A stretch of 64,000 nucleotides of DNA from Alistipes sp. (GCA_017436185.1 JAFSDP010000020.1:20396-84395), one strand, 5' to 3'. Shown: positions 44,169 through 53,682, counted from the stretch's first letter. Numbers and translations are program-made. The notes: a model not told the origin generated them from the letters alone.

Positions 44169-44803
44169 TAGGGAATGCGCATATATTTGTGGGTCTGAAT
44201 CGAGATGCTCCAACGGGGGTTGGCCTTGGCATACTCGACAATCAGCGGCATCATCTGCTCCGAACGGCTCCACTCGGGTTGCAGGTAGAGGCGACAGCCG
44301 CGCGACACCTCACGGGCACACGTTTCGGCCCAAGCAAAATCCTCCTCCGTCTCGATGATCACCTTCAACTCGTTGGCACGGGCATAGGCCTCCTTCAAGG
44401 GGGGTTGCTGACGCTTCGGCGAGAGGCAGACCCAATCGAAACGACCCGAAAAGGGGTGCGACCCCGAGGTCTCCAAAAAGATCTCCAACCCTCGGCTGTT
44501 GAGGGCATTGCACAGCTCATCCAACGGATACAAGAGCGGCTCGCCACCCGTCAGCACAATGGCCTGCGCCGGATAGGAGGCGGCACGCTCGACGATGGTC
44601 TCCACCTCCACAGGGGGATAGATGCGGGGATTCCACGTATATTTGGCATCGCACCAACGACACCCCACATCGCAGCCACCCAGACGTATGAAGTAGGCGG
44701 GCTTACCGCTGTGGAAGCCCTCGCCCTGAATGGTGTAGAAATCCTCGACCAAGGGGAGTTTACGTCCCCCATCGAGCAGTGCAATATGATCGAAGGTCTG
44801 CAT
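44168..44803 (-). CDS. queE: 7-carboxy-7-deazaguanine synthase
   Basis: A radical SAM enzyme in queuosine biosynthesis. The 211-residue protein has the cluster motif C-x3-C-x2-C (GGCDVGCRWCDAKYTW near residue 45), FYTIQGEGFHSG near 22 and VLTGGEPLL near 83. It overlaps the hpt stop by one base. No other queuosine genes are in the window. Confidence 0.93.
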   Translation of the reverse strand: MQTFDHIALLDGGRKLPLVEDFYTIQGEGFHSGKPAYFIRLGGCDVGCRWCDAKYTWNPRIYPPVEVETIVERAASYPAQAIVLTGGEPLLYPLDELCNALNSRGLEIFLETSGSHPFSGRFDWVCLSPKRQQPPLKEAYARANELKVIIETEEDFAWAETCAREVSRGCRLYLQPEWSRSEQMMPLIVEYAKANPRWSISIQTHKYMRIP

Positions 44804-45345
44804 TACTCCGTAACGACGTAAATATCCTTCAACGAACGACCCACCTGGTCGTAATCCAAGCCGTAGCCCACGATAAACTCGTTGCCAATCTCCATAGCAC
44901 GGTACTTAATCTCCTCGGTGCGGCTGTACGAAGCGGGCTTGAAGAAGAGGGTGCAGACCGCAATCGATGCGGGACGCTTGGCTTTGAGCAGCTCGACCAT
45001 ATGGTGGATGCTCTCGCCCGTATCAACAATATCCTCGACGATGATGACGTGGCGACCCTCAATCGAGGTGTTCAGGCCGATCAGGTCCTTGATGGCGCCC
45101 GACGACGAGATGCCCTCGTAGGAGGCCAACTTGACGAACGAAATCTCATTCGTAAAGTCAATCTTCTTGATCAGATCGCTCAAGAACATAAATGAGCCAT
45201 TCAACACGCCCAAGAAAATCGGGGTGTCGCACTCGGCATAATCTTCATTGATTCGGGCAGCCACCTCGGCCACCGCCTTGTCGATCTCCTCGGCCGGAAT
45301 CATCACACGAAATTCACGGTCACGCAGTCGGATAATATCCTTCAT
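44803..45345 (-). CDS. hpt: Hypoxanthine phosphoribosyltransferase
   Basis: Purine salvage: hypoxanthine or guanine plus PRPP to IMP or GMP. The 180-residue protein has the PRPP motif HVIIVEDIVDTGESI near residue 105, preceded by FLGVLNGSFMFLSDL near 45. I use ATG 45345 with its promoter directly upstream. It heads a short operon hpt-queE-divIC-like. Confidence 0.95.
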   Translation of the reverse strand: MKDIIRLRDREFRVMIPAEEIDKAVAEVAARINEDYAECDTPIFLGVLNGSFMFLSDLIKKIDFTNEISFVKLASYEGISSSGAIKDLIGLNTSIEGRHVIIVEDIVDTGESIHHMVELLKAKRPASIAVCTLFFKPASYSRTEEIKYRAMEIGNEFIVGYGLDYDQVGRSLKDIYVVTE

Positions 45346-45371
45346 TTGAGCAAAAGATGTTAATTTGAAGG

Positions 45372-45379
45372 CAAAGATA
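45372..45379 (-). promoter_or_regulatory. -7 element of hpt
   Basis: TATCTTTG on the minus strand, about 27 bp before the hpt ATG. No strong -33 element is seen. Confidence 0.55.
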
Positions 45380-45414
45380 CAAAATCCCGCCGTAAGTTCC
45401 TCACCGAAAGTCAT

Positions 45415-45451
45415 AAAAAGAGCAGTACCCACAAGGAATACTGCTCTTTTT
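45415..45451. terminator. Terminator after the rnf operon
   Basis: AAAAAGAGCAGTA and TACTGCTCTTTTT form a 13-bp stem with an 11-nt loop. It ends the rnf operon, whose last gene stops 20 bp away, and shields the hpt promoter. Confidence 0.9.
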
Positions 45452-45470
45452 CGTAGGTCGGACGTTGCGA

Positions 45471-46049
45471 CTATACCAGACCCGAGAAGCCCATAAAGGC
45501 CATGGCCAGAATACCGGCCGTTACCAGTGCGATGGGCACACCCTTGAAGGCTGCCGGAACATCCTCGAAATCGAGACGCTCACGAATACCTGCAAAGAGT
45601 ACCAAAGCCAGTGCAAAGCCGATGGCGGTCGAGATCGAGAAGGCAACACTCTGCAACAGCGTAAACTCCTTCTGAATCATCGTAATAGCCACACCCAGAA
45701 CGGCGCAGTTGGTCGTAATCAGCGGCAGGAACACACCCAATGCCTGATAGAGCGAGGGCGACACCTTCTTGAGGATAATCTCCACCATCTGCACCAGCGA
45801 CGCGATCACCAAAATGAAGACAATGGTCTGCATATAGCCAATCCCGAAGGGGTTGAGCACATACTGCTGCAAAGGCCAGCAAACCAATGCCGTCAGAGCC
45901 ATCACGAAGGTTACGGCAGCACCCATACCCAACGAGGTCTCTACCTTCGACGAAACGCCCAAGAAGGGGCAGATGCCGAGGAACTGGGCCAATACAACGT
46001 TATTAACGAAGATGGCACCGATAATGATTGCAAAATAGGTAATCTCCAT
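45471..46049 (-). CDS. rnfA: Rnf complex subunit A
   Basis: A 192-residue membrane subunit with six hydrophobic helices of the ferredoxin:NAD+ oxidoreductase (Rnf), which couples electron flow to ion transport. The N-terminal [18 protein letters not shown] and [13 protein letters not shown] near residue 100 are family signatures with conserved cysteines. It is the last gene of the operon, 2 bp after rnfE. Confidence 0.95.
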   Translation of the reverse strand: MEITYFAIIIGAIFVNNVVLAQFLGICPFLGVSSKVETSLGMGAAVTFVMALTALVCWPLQQYVLNPFGIGYMQTIVFILVIASLVQMVEIILKKVSPSLYQALGVFLPLITTNCAVLGVAITMIQKEFTLLQSVAFSISTAIGFALALVLFAGIRERLDFEDVPAAFKGVPIALVTAGILAMAFMGFSGLV

Positions 46050-46051
46050 AA

Positions 46052-46636
46052 CTACTTCTTGGCTAATTTGTTAAACAATACCATCAGGTAACCCAGCGTT
46101 AGGAAGCCACCCGGAGCCAGCACGAATACGAGCGGCATAAAGTCGGCAATACCCAACGAAACACCAAAGATGGCACCACTACCCAGAATCTCACGTACGG
46201 CACCCATCGCCGTCAGGGCCAACGTAAAGCCCAAACCGATACCGACACCGTCCAGCGCCGAATCAATGGGCGAGTTCTTCGAGGCAAAAGCCTCGGCACG
46301 ACCCAGGATGATACAGTTCACCACAATCAGCGGAATGAACACACCCAGCGAGGCGTACAGCGCAGGAACGAAGGCCTCCATCACCATCTGAATAATGGTT
46401 ACGAACGAAGCAATCACCACGATGAAGGCGGGAATACGCACCTTATCGGGAATCAGATTCTTGATGAGCGAAATCACGATATTGGACATAATGAGCACGG
46501 CCGTCGTAGCCAGACCCATACCCATACCGTTCTCGGCCGAAGTGGTCGTACCCAACGTGGGGCACATACCCAGCACCAGCACAAAGACGGGGTTGCTCTT
46601 CAGAACACCATTCAACAGGATTTGCAACTTATTCAT
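46052..46636 (-). CDS. rnfE: Rnf complex subunit E
   Basis: A 194-residue membrane subunit homologous to RnfA, with [15 protein letters not shown] near residue 15 and [17 protein letters not shown] near 105. The start is ATG 46636, inside a longer frame that overlaps rnfG too far. The overlap with rnfG is 8 bp. Confidence 0.95.
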   Translation of the reverse strand: MNKLQILLNGVLKSNPVFVLVLGMCPTLGTTTSAENGMGMGLATTAVLIMSNIVISLIKNLIPDKVRIPAFIVVIASFVTIIQMVMEAFVPALYASLGVFIPLIVVNCIILGRAEAFASKNSPIDSALDGVGIGLGFTLALTAMGAVREILGSGAIFGVSLGIADFMPLVFVLAPGGFLTLGYLMVLFNKLAKK

Positions 46637-47273
46637 TTTGACCTCCTTCCTGAGCCTCAGGCTCCTCTGTTTCTGCACTCTCCGTAGCCGTAGCACCCGA
46701 AACACCGTCGGGAGCATCCTGGCCCGTTACGTTCATCATCGCTACACAAGCACGATTGACGGCTTCCAGATAGGCACGCGACGAGATTGTGGCAGCCGTC
46801 AAGGCATCAACCTCACCACCGTCCTTCTTTACCTTGAAGGTACCCGTGGCCTGCTTGCCCTGAACACCCGCCAGCAGCGGATTGCCCTCATCACACATCT
46901 TCGTACCCAGACCCGGCGTCTCGGCCTGCTGCAATACGTTCACATTGTTAATCGTACCATCGGGCAGGAAGCCGACCATCAGCTTCACCACGCCGCTGAA
47001 ACCGCTCTTGGTCATCGTCTCGACAGCGTAACCAACAATCGCCTCGCCACTCTTGGCCGTGTGGACCTTGATCGGCATCTCGTCGATGGTCAGCTCCTCG
47101 GCCTCGGTGGCCTCAAAAGCGGGAAGCACCTGACCCAAAGCAGCCTGCGTAGCGGCAGCCTTGGCGGCAGCAATCGGCTCCTCGGTAATCATATTCACCG
47201 CACCGACACCGGCCGATGCAATGAGCGTGATCGTGAAGAGCACCACTACCATATTAATAAGTGTACTTTTCAT
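46629..47273 (-). CDS. rnfG: Rnf complex subunit G, flavinylated
   Basis: A 214-residue subunit with one N-terminal membrane helix and a periplasmic FMN-binding domain. The covalent flavin site fits D156-A-L-T-A-A-T162, the target motif of the flavin transferase ApbE. A second copy of the motif pattern, D189-G-V-S-G-A-T195, lies in the acidic C-terminal tail, outside the usual domain. No apbE gene is in the window. Confidence 0.93.
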   Translation of the reverse strand: MKSTLINMVVVLFTITLIASAGVGAVNMITEEPIAAAKAAATQAALGQVLPAFEATEAEELTIDEMPIKVHTAKSGEAIVGYAVETMTKSGFSGVVKLMVGFLPDGTINNVNVLQQAETPGLGTKMCDEGNPLLAGVQGKQATGTFKVKKDGGEVDALTAATISSRAYLEAVNRACVAMMNVTGQDAPDGVSGATATESAETEEPEAQEGGQNE

Positions 47274-47288
47274 ACTTTCAGCCCTCCA

Positions 47289-48248
47289 TTATTTCACGCC
47301 AAAGCGCGTAGGTTTCACATATTTGTTAATCAGAGGCACGCAGGCATTCATAATCAGGATGGCGAACGACATACCCTCGGGATAGGCACCCCAAAGACGA
47401 ATCAACATCGTGATCACACCAATACCCACGGCAAAAATCACCTGACCCTTCACCGTCATCGGCGAGGTGGCATAGTCCGTTGCCATAAAGATAGAACCGA
47501 GCATAGCACCACCGGCCAACACGTGGAAGAGCGGGAACTGCCACAAGAGGGCGGCATCACCACCACGCGACAGAGCCACCACGAAGGCAAATACAGCCAT
47601 CGTACCCAACACCGTAACGGGAATGTGCCACGTGATGACCTTGCGCCACAACAGGTAAGCAAAACCTACCAACAGGGCCACAGCAGCCACCTCACCCAGC
47701 GAACCGGGCATATTACCCAGCAGCAGGTTCTGCACAGGAACAACACCGGCCTCGGCACCGAACTTCACGGCAGCCAGCGGCGTAGCACCCGACAGGGCAT
47801 CCAGCCCCTCGACTGCGGGGAACGAGGTCATCTGCACGGGATAGGCAATCAAGAGGAATACACGACCTACCAGCGCAGGGTTGAAGGGGTTTTTACCCAG
47901 ACCGCCGAAGGTCATCTTACCTACCACGATAGCCACCAGCGCACCGATAATGACAATCCACCAAGGAATCGTAGCGGGAAGGTTAAAGGCCAAAAGGACA
48001 CCAGTTACGACCGCCGACCAGTTCGAGATCGTGCAGGCACCCTTGACCACAAATTTCTGAATCAGGTACTCGAACAACACGCACGAAGCAACCGAGAGTG
48101 CCGTTACGGTGAGTACGTTCAAGCCGAAGACCACCACCGAAACCACCAGGGCCGGAAGGAGCGCAATGACCACATCGCGCATAATCGAGGCCGTAGATTG
48201 GGTCGATTGTACGTGGGGCGACGGCGAAACGAAAAGTTTGTTAGCCAT
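47289..48248 (-). CDS. rnfD: Rnf complex subunit D
   Basis: A 319-residue membrane subunit with about nine helices. FVSPSPHVQSTQST opens the protein. A second ApbE target-like motif, DALSGATPLAA near residue 160, carries the covalently bound flavin expected in RnfD. The start may be ATG 48248 (MANKLFVSP) or 48269, which abuts the rnfC stop. I prefer the former because homologues begin there. Confidence 0.94.
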   Translation of the reverse strand: MANKLFVSPSPHVQSTQSTASIMRDVVIALLPALVVSVVVFGLNVLTVTALSVASCVLFEYLIQKFVVKGACTISNWSAVVTGVLLAFNLPATIPWWIVIIGALVAIVVGKMTFGGLGKNPFNPALVGRVFLLIAYPVQMTSFPAVEGLDALSGATPLAAVKFGAEAGVVPVQNLLLGNMPGSLGEVAAVALLVGFAYLLWRKVITWHIPVTVLGTMAVFAFVVALSRGGDAALLWQFPLFHVLAGGAMLGSIFMATDYATSPMTVKGQVIFAVGIGVITMLIRLWGAYPEGMSFAILIMNACVPLINKYVKPTRFGVK

Positions 48249-48269
48249 AGTTTTATCTTCTGTTTTCAT

Positions 48270-49619
48270 TTACTTTTTCGGTTGCTGTGCGGCCATACGG
48301 GCACGAATCAGACCCATCACGGTCTGCTTACCAAGGCGTACCCAGTCCAAAAGCGGCAGATAGGCCGGGCAGGTCGATTGGCAGCAACCACACTCGATAC
48401 ACGAGGTGATCATCTGCTCCTCCATTGCCTCCCAGTTCTTCTTCTGGGCCATCTTGGCCAACCAATAGGGCTCCAGACCCATCGGGCAGGCCGATACACA
48501 CTTGGCACACTTCATACACTGACCGGCCTCCTTGCGCTCGGCATCCTTACCGCTCATCACGGTGATACCCGAGCAACCCTTCGTCACGGGCGACGCAAGG
48601 TTGATCATCGCACGACCCATCATCGGACCGCCGTTGATGACCTTGCCTGCATCCTCGGGAAGACCACCGGCAGCCTCAATCAGGGCCTCGATGGGGGTAC
48701 CCATACGCGTGAGGAGGTTCTTCGGCTCCTTCAGGCCCTTACCCGTGATGGTAACAACACGCTCGATAAGGGGCATATTCTTCTGTACGGCACGATAGAC
48801 GGCATAGGTCGTCGAGGCGTTGCAAACCACAGCACCCACGTCAATCGGAAGTGCGGGAGGAGGGGGAACCTGACGGCCCGTGATGGCAGCGATGAGCTGC
48901 TTCTCACCACCCTGCGGGTACATCACCTTCAGGGGTACAATCTCCACACCCTTGAACTTCTTGGCCAACTCCGTAAGGTGAGCAATGGCGTCGGGCTTGT
49001 TGTTCTCGATGCCGACGTAGGCCTTATCGACATGGATGGCCTTCATCAGAATCTCGACACCAACGAGCATCTCCTCGCCCAGCTCCAACATCGTACGGTG
49101 GTCCGAAGTCAGGTAAGGCTCACACTCAACACCGTTGATAATCAGGCACTCGGCCTTCTTGCCGGGAGGCACCGAAAGTTTTACGTGCGTGGGGAACGTA
49201 GCACCACCCATACCCACGATACCGGCATCCTTGATCTTGGCAATGATGGCGGCACCGTCGAGGGGGCACTCGCGCTTCAGTTCGGTCGAACGATCGATGG
49301 TATCGACCCACTCGTCGCCCTCACGCTTGATGGTAATCATCATCTGACGCTGGCCCTGACCATTGGGCTGCAAATCAACCGACTCCACCACACCCGAGAT
49401 AGGCGAGTGAATGTTGGCCGACATAAAGCCCGTAGCCTCGGCGATGAGCTGGCCCGTGAGGACCTTGTCGCCCTTGGCCACCTTGGCCGTAGCGGGTGCG
49501 CCGATATGCTGACCGAGCGGAATCTGCACCACCTCGGGAAGAGGAAGCACCTCGATGGCCTTGCCACGGCTCAGCTTATTTTCCGACGGATGAACTCCGC
49601 CCATAGGAAATGTCTTCAT
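48270..49619 (-). CDS. rnfC: Rnf complex subunit C
   Basis: A 449-residue peripheral subunit that binds NADH/FMN (GGATFPTHVKLS near residue 140, with the SLBB-type segment after it). It has two 4Fe-4S motifs near the C-terminus: CMKCAKCVSACPMGL and CIECGCCQSTCPAYL. It precedes rnfD by one codon boundary. Confidence 0.95.
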   Translation of the reverse strand: MKTFPMGGVHPSENKLSRGKAIEVLPLPEVVQIPLGQHIGAPATAKVAKGDKVLTGQLIAEATGFMSANIHSPISGVVESVDLQPNGQGQRQMMITIKREGDEWVDTIDRSTELKRECPLDGAAIIAKIKDAGIVGMGGATFPTHVKLSVPPGKKAECLIINGVECEPYLTSDHRTMLELGEEMLVGVEILMKAIHVDKAYVGIENNKPDAIAHLTELAKKFKGVEIVPLKVMYPQGGEKQLIAAITGRQVPPPPALPIDVGAVVCNASTTYAVYRAVQKNMPLIERVVTITGKGLKEPKNLLTRMGTPIEALIEAAGGLPEDAGKVINGGPMMGRAMINLASPVTKGCSGITVMSGKDAERKEAGQCMKCAKCVSACPMGLEPYWLAKMAQKKNWEAMEEQMITSCIECGCCQSTCPAYLPLLDWVRLGKQTVMGLIRARMAAQQPKK

Positions 49620-49649
49620 AGCTTCTTTATTTTCTCGTTTGAGTGATGG

Positions 49650-50717
49650 TTACTTGGTCAGACGCAGCAGACGCAACGGCTTGAGACCCGACTCCTTGAG
49701 AGCAACCGTCTGCAACTCCTCGACCTTGATGGTCGAGTTGGCCTTTACGCCCTCCACCTTCATCTGCGGACGCATAAACTGCAGCGGGTAGCGGTACTTC
49801 TCCTTCAGCTCGACAAAGGCGGGACCCTCGCTCTTCGTAGCGGCAGGGGCAGCCTTCACGGCCGTCGGCGTTGCGGGAGCAGCCTTCGGAGCCTTGGGCA
49901 GCGGATCCATACCCACCAGCTTGATGGCACCCGTCGGGCACTCGTTCACGCACTTGCGGCACAACTTACACTTCTGCGGGTCGATGTAGGCCACGTTGTT
50001 CTCCACCTTGATGGCATCGAAAGCACAAGCCTTCACGCACTTACCGCAAGCAATACAACCGGCCTTGCAAGCCTTGATCGTCACGGCACCCTTGTCCTTC
50101 GAGACGCACGATACATAGACGGCACGGTTCTTCGGCCACTTCTTGCGCAGCTCGATCACCATCTTCGGGCAGGCCTTCACACAGGCACCGCAAGCCGTAC
50201 ACTTGTCGGCATCCACCTCCGGCAGACCCGTAGCGGGGTTGATCTTGATGGCGTCGAAGTTACATACATCGACACAATCGCCAAGACCCAGACAGCCCCA
50301 CGAGCAACCCGTCTCACCTGCGTAGAGCGACGCTGCCACAGCACACGACTTGGCACCGTCGTACGTGTTGGTGCGAGGACGCTTCTCACACGTTCCACCG
50401 CAACGTACCGTAGCCGTCTGCGGCTCCTTCTCTGCAGCAGCCTTACCCAGGTAGGCAGCCACCTTCTTCATCGTATCGCCACCGCCAACGGGGCAGAACA
50501 ATGCCGAGATGTCATCTCGTTTTACCAGCGCATCTGCCAGGCCACGGCATCCAGCGAAACCGCAACCACCACAGTTGGCACCGGGCAGCATCTTCTCCAC
50601 GTCGTCGATACGCGGATCCTCTTCTACCTTGAACTTCTGGGCCACAAAGTAGAGAATTACCGCTGCGAGTACACCCAACACACATAGTGTCAGGACAGTG
50701 TAAAATAATACCTCCAT
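49650..50717 (-). CDS. rnfB: Rnf complex subunit B, polyferredoxin
   Basis: A 355-residue ferredoxin-like subunit that accepts electrons from reduced ferredoxin. It has an N-terminal membrane helix, the CGGCGFAGCRGLA cluster motif near residue 47 and several 4Fe-4S motifs in the second half (CTACGACVKACPKM, CIACGKCVKACAF, CKLCRKCVNECPTG). An Ala/Pro-rich linker follows near 285. It overlaps the rseC stop by one base. Confidence 0.95.
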   Translation of the reverse strand: MEVLFYTVLTLCVLGVLAAVILYFVAQKFKVEEDPRIDDVEKMLPGANCGGCGFAGCRGLADALVKRDDISALFCPVGGGDTMKKVAAYLGKAAAEKEPQTATVRCGGTCEKRPRTNTYDGAKSCAVAASLYAGETGCSWGCLGLGDCVDVCNFDAIKINPATGLPEVDADKCTACGACVKACPKMVIELRKKWPKNRAVYVSCVSKDKGAVTIKACKAGCIACGKCVKACAFDAIKVENNVAYIDPQKCKLCRKCVNECPTGAIKLVGMDPLPKAPKAAPATPTAVKAAPAATKSEGPAFVELKEKYRYPLQFMRPQMKVEGVKANSTIKVEELQTVALKESGLKPLRLLRLTK

Positions 50718-51136
50718 TAGTTTTTGTTTATTGTGAATTGAATTGTATGTTCGATTTTATCCTTCACGAGCCACAGCACCCCGTAGTAGAGGGCCACAGC
50801 CGCCAACGTAATCAACACGCCCACACCTTCGCTGACGCCAAACACGCCTACCGAAAGCACCAGCGCCAAAATCAGCACGACCAACGCACCCACATAGGCC
50901 AGCCCCACCGCCTTGGCACCGATGTAGGGCTTCACCCCCACCGTCACCTCGTCACCGACCGCATAGCGGGCCGCATCGGCCGTCTTTACCTCGATGAGCT
51001 TCTCCTGCGCCTCGGCCAGGCCGCACGCCGCACGGGCTGCGCACGAGCCACACGCACTGCGCGAGGTGATGCGCACCACCACCTGCTTGGCACTCACTTC
51101 GGCAACCGTTCCGACATGTTGAATCTCCTTGGCCAC
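50717..51136 (-). CDS. rseC: RseC/SoxR-reducing-system family membrane protein
   Basis: A 139-residue protein with an N-terminal beta domain containing the four-Cys pattern SACGSCAARAACGLAE near residue 32 and two membrane helices near 75-115. RseC-family proteins sit with Rnf/Rsx clusters and may help cluster function. Here it lies first among the rnf genes, 13 bp after nadE. Confidence 0.88.
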   Translation of the reverse strand: MAKEIQHVGTVAEVSAKQVVVRITSRSACGSCAARAACGLAEAQEKLIEVKTADAARYAVGDEVTVGVKPYIGAKAVGLAYVGALVVLILALVLSVGVFGVSEGVGVLITLAAVALYYGVLWLVKDKIEHTIQFTINKN

Positions 51137-51149
51137 TTTTTTTGAAGGG

Positions 51150-52727
51150 TTAGTCGCCGTATTTGTTTGTCAGGGGCATCAGACGCTCGTGGCCGAAGGC
51201 GCAGGCCGACAGACGCAGCACGGGCGGGAACTGATAGCGCTTCTTCTCGTTGCGCATAATCATTGCGTGAATCTTCTCGACCACCTCCGAGTCGAAGCCG
51301 GCATTGATGATCTCCTCACGGTGCTGGCTCTCCTCGATCATACGGTAGAGGATGGCATCGACCACCTCGTAAGGGGGCAGGATGTCGCTATCCTTCTGGC
51401 CGATATGCAGCTCCGACGAGGGCTCTTTGTTGAGGATGTTTTCGGGAATCACATCGCCACTGATGCGGTTGATATAGCGGGCAATGTCATACATTTCGCT
51501 CTTGTAGATGTCGCCCGTGGGGCTGAAAGCACCCGCCGTGTCGCCGTAGAGGGTACACAGACCGAGGGCGTTTTCGCTCTTGTTCGATGAGTTGAGCAAC
51601 ATATAGCCCGTCTTGTTCTGCAGGGCCATCAAAAGCACCGTACGGATACGGGTCTGGATGTTCTCCTCCGTGAAGTCGAACTCCGTACCGCCAATGACGG
51701 GCTTGAGGGTGTTGAGCATACTCTCATAGACCTCCGAGATGGGGATGACGTTGTACTCGATGCCGAGTTTTTCGGCCAGCGCCTTGGCATCCTCCACCGA
51801 CATATCGGGCGAGAAGGGCGAAGGCATCAACAGCGCACGCACATTCTCCTTACCCAGGGCAGCCACAGCCAGACAAGCCACCACCGCCGAGTCGATACCG
51901 CCCGACAGACCCACACCGGCCTTCGTGTAGCCGTTCTTGTGGAAGAAGTCGCGCAAGCCGCAGACGGCCGCGTGATAGACCATATGGGTGCGATTCATCG
52001 AGGCGGGAATCTCGATCGGGGGATTCTCGGCCTCGGTGTCGTAGATCTGGAAATCCTCCTCGAAGCTCTTCATCAGCAGCACCGGCTCGCCCTTGCGATT
52101 CACAACGCCCGACGTACCGTCATAGACAATCTCGGTCGAGCCGCCCACCTGGTTGATCAGCACAATATCCTTTCCCTCGACAAAGGCGATGTTTTTCAAC
52201 ACCTCGAGGCGGTAGTTCATAATGCCCTTGCTGTATTTGCGGGAGTTGATCGAGATAATCATCTCGGCCGAGTGGTCCAGCTCGGACATACGGCGGATGT
52301 CGTCACCCACCACCACCACACACTTGCGGCCGGCAATGGTGACACACTCGAAACCCTTGGCCGGATTCAGGAAGCCCATCTCACGGCGTGCCGTGATGTA
52401 GCGCTTGCCAATATAGCACTTCAGCTCGCCACGCTCCAATACGGCGGCGGCACTAATCGTACCCTCGTCGGTGAGCATCGGCACACCCACAATGGCAGCA
52501 ATGCCACGGCAGTGCGAAGCAATCTTTTCGAGGGCATCCTCGCAGAGTTCCAAAAAGGTGGTTTTACGGAGTAAATCGAAGGCGGGAGTTCCGCTGATGG
52601 CTTGTTCGGCAAAGATAACCAAATCTGCCCCTTGGCTCTTGGCCTGCTCGACAGCGGCAATGATCTTTGCCGAGTTACCGTCGATGTCGCCAATGGTATA
52701 GTTGAGTTGGGCCAACGCAATTTTCAT
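51150..52727 (-). CDS. nadE: NAD synthetase with inactive glutaminase domain
   Basis: It amidates nicotinic acid adenine dinucleotide to NAD+. The 525-residue protein has an N-terminal nitrilase-type glutaminase domain (1-260) and a C-terminal synthetase domain with the ATP loop GLSGGIDSAV near 283. In the nitrilase triad Glu is present (E41 in FAEQAISG) and Lys is probably K108. The nucleophile of the usual ICEDIW motif is missing: VVVGDDIRR has G141. The enzyme should therefore need free ammonia. ATG 52727 is the start. The gene leads into rseC-rnf, which consumes NAD+. Confidence 0.93.
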   Translation of the reverse strand: MKIALAQLNYTIGDIDGNSAKIIAAVEQAKSQGADLVIFAEQAISGTPAFDLLRKTTFLELCEDALEKIASHCRGIAAIVGVPMLTDEGTISAAAVLERGELKCYIGKRYITARREMGFLNPAKGFECVTIAGRKCVVVVGDDIRRMSELDHSAEMIISINSRKYSKGIMNYRLEVLKNIAFVEGKDIVLINQVGGSTEIVYDGTSGVVNRKGEPVLLMKSFEEDFQIYDTEAENPPIEIPASMNRTHMVYHAAVCGLRDFFHKNGYTKAGVGLSGGIDSAVVACLAVAALGKENVRALLMPSPFSPDMSVEDAKALAEKLGIEYNVIPISEVYESMLNTLKPVIGGTEFDFTEENIQTRIRTVLLMALQNKTGYMLLNSSNKSENALGLCTLYGDTAGAFSPTGDIYKSEMYDIARYINRISGDVIPENILNKEPSSELHIGQKDSDILPPYEVVDAILYRMIEESQHREEIINAGFDSEVVEKIHAMIMRNEKKRYQFPPVLRLSACAFGHERLMPLTNKYGD

Positions 52728-52763
52728 CGTCGTAGCTTTTTCAGGTTGGTTGGGTTTAACGCA

Positions 52764-52771
52764 CAAAGTTA
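52764..52771 (-). promoter_or_regulatory. -7 element of the nadE-rnf operon
   Basis: TAACTTTG on the minus strand, about 36 bp before the nadE ATG. The nearest TTG is only 12 bp further upstream, so the -33 is unclear. Confidence 0.5.
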
Positions 52772-52843
52772 AACTTTTATTTGCAAAGTCGGAAGAAAAT
52801 GGGGGCTAAATTCACCTTTTCGGAGGAAGATTTTATTGAAAAT

Positions 52844-52884
52844 AAAAAGCGCCGAAGTCTTTTCGCTCGACTTCGACGCTTTTT
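52844..52884. terminator. Bidirectional terminator
   Basis: AAAAAGCG-C-CGAAGTC and GACTTCG-A-CGCTTTTT form a 15-bp stem with one mismatch. It ends the trkA-to-zinc-ribbon operon and insulates nadE. Confidence 0.88.
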
Positions 52885-52905
52885 AAGGTGATTTTTCCGG
52901 ATTTC

Positions 52906-53661
52906 CTACTCCTGCTCGGGATCGGCCACCAAGATGCGACCGCAATACTCGCAGACGATAATCTTCTTACCCTGACGAATATCGGCCTGACGCTGGGGAG
53001 GAATGTGGTTGAAGCAGCCACCGCAGGCGTCACGCTTCACCGTCACCACAGCCATACCGTTGCGCACGTTGCGACGGATGCGGTTGTAGGCCACCAACAA
53101 ACGCTCGTCAATCTTGGCCTTGGCCTCGGCAGCCTGGGCCTCGAACTGAGCCACCTGAGGAGCGGTCTCGGCCTCGATGCCCTCCAGCTCCTCACGCTTC
53201 AGACGCAGGTCGGCCTCACGCTCTGCGGCCTCGGCCTCGGCCTCCTCCAACAGGGCCTTCTTGGCCTTCGTAGCCGAGGCGTACTCACGCAGACGCTTCT
53301 CGGCCAGCTGAATCTCAAGCTCCTGATACTCAATCTCCTTGGCAAGCGAATCGAACTCACGGTTGTTACGCACGTTATCCTGCTGCTCCTTGTAGTGAGT
53401 GATCTGCAAACGGGCCTGATCGACCTCGCGGCGGCGCTGCTTGGTGAGCGTTGCCAGCTCCTCGATCTCGGCGTTGATGTGCTCGATGCGCGTGCGCAGA
53501 CCGGCCATCTCGTCCTCCAGGTCCTGCACCTCGAGGGGCAGTTCGCCCTTCACTTTGTTAATCGCATCAATGTTGCTGTCAATCTTCTGCAACTCGTAGA
53601 GTGCCAAGATCTTCTCCTGCATCGAATAGTCGCCTTCGGCAGTCTTTTTCTGTGTCGCCAT
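52906..53661 (-). CDS. Coiled-coil protein with C4 zinc ribbon
   Basis: A 251-residue protein: a long Glu/Ala/Arg-rich antiparallel coiled coil (residues 15-195), then a zinc ribbon with CGGCFNHIPPQ and CEYCGRIL near 215-245. This matches the HP0958/CT398 family, proposed to bind RNA or assist secretion, with no settled role. An internal ATG (MQEKILALYEL) is an alternative start. It is the last gene of its operon. Confidence 0.9.
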   Translation of the reverse strand: MATQKKTAEGDYSMQEKILALYELQKIDSNIDAINKVKGELPLEVQDLEDEMAGLRTRIEHINAEIEELATLTKQRRREVDQARLQITHYKEQQDNVRNNREFDSLAKEIEYQELEIQLAEKRLREYASATKAKKALLEEAEAEAAEREADLRLKREELEGIEAETAPQVAQFEAQAAEAKAKIDERLLVAYNRIRRNVRNGMAVVTVKRDACGGCFNHIPPQRQADIRQGKKIIVCEYCGRILVADPEQE

Positions 53662-53682
53662 ATATCGAATTTTAGTTTGTTC

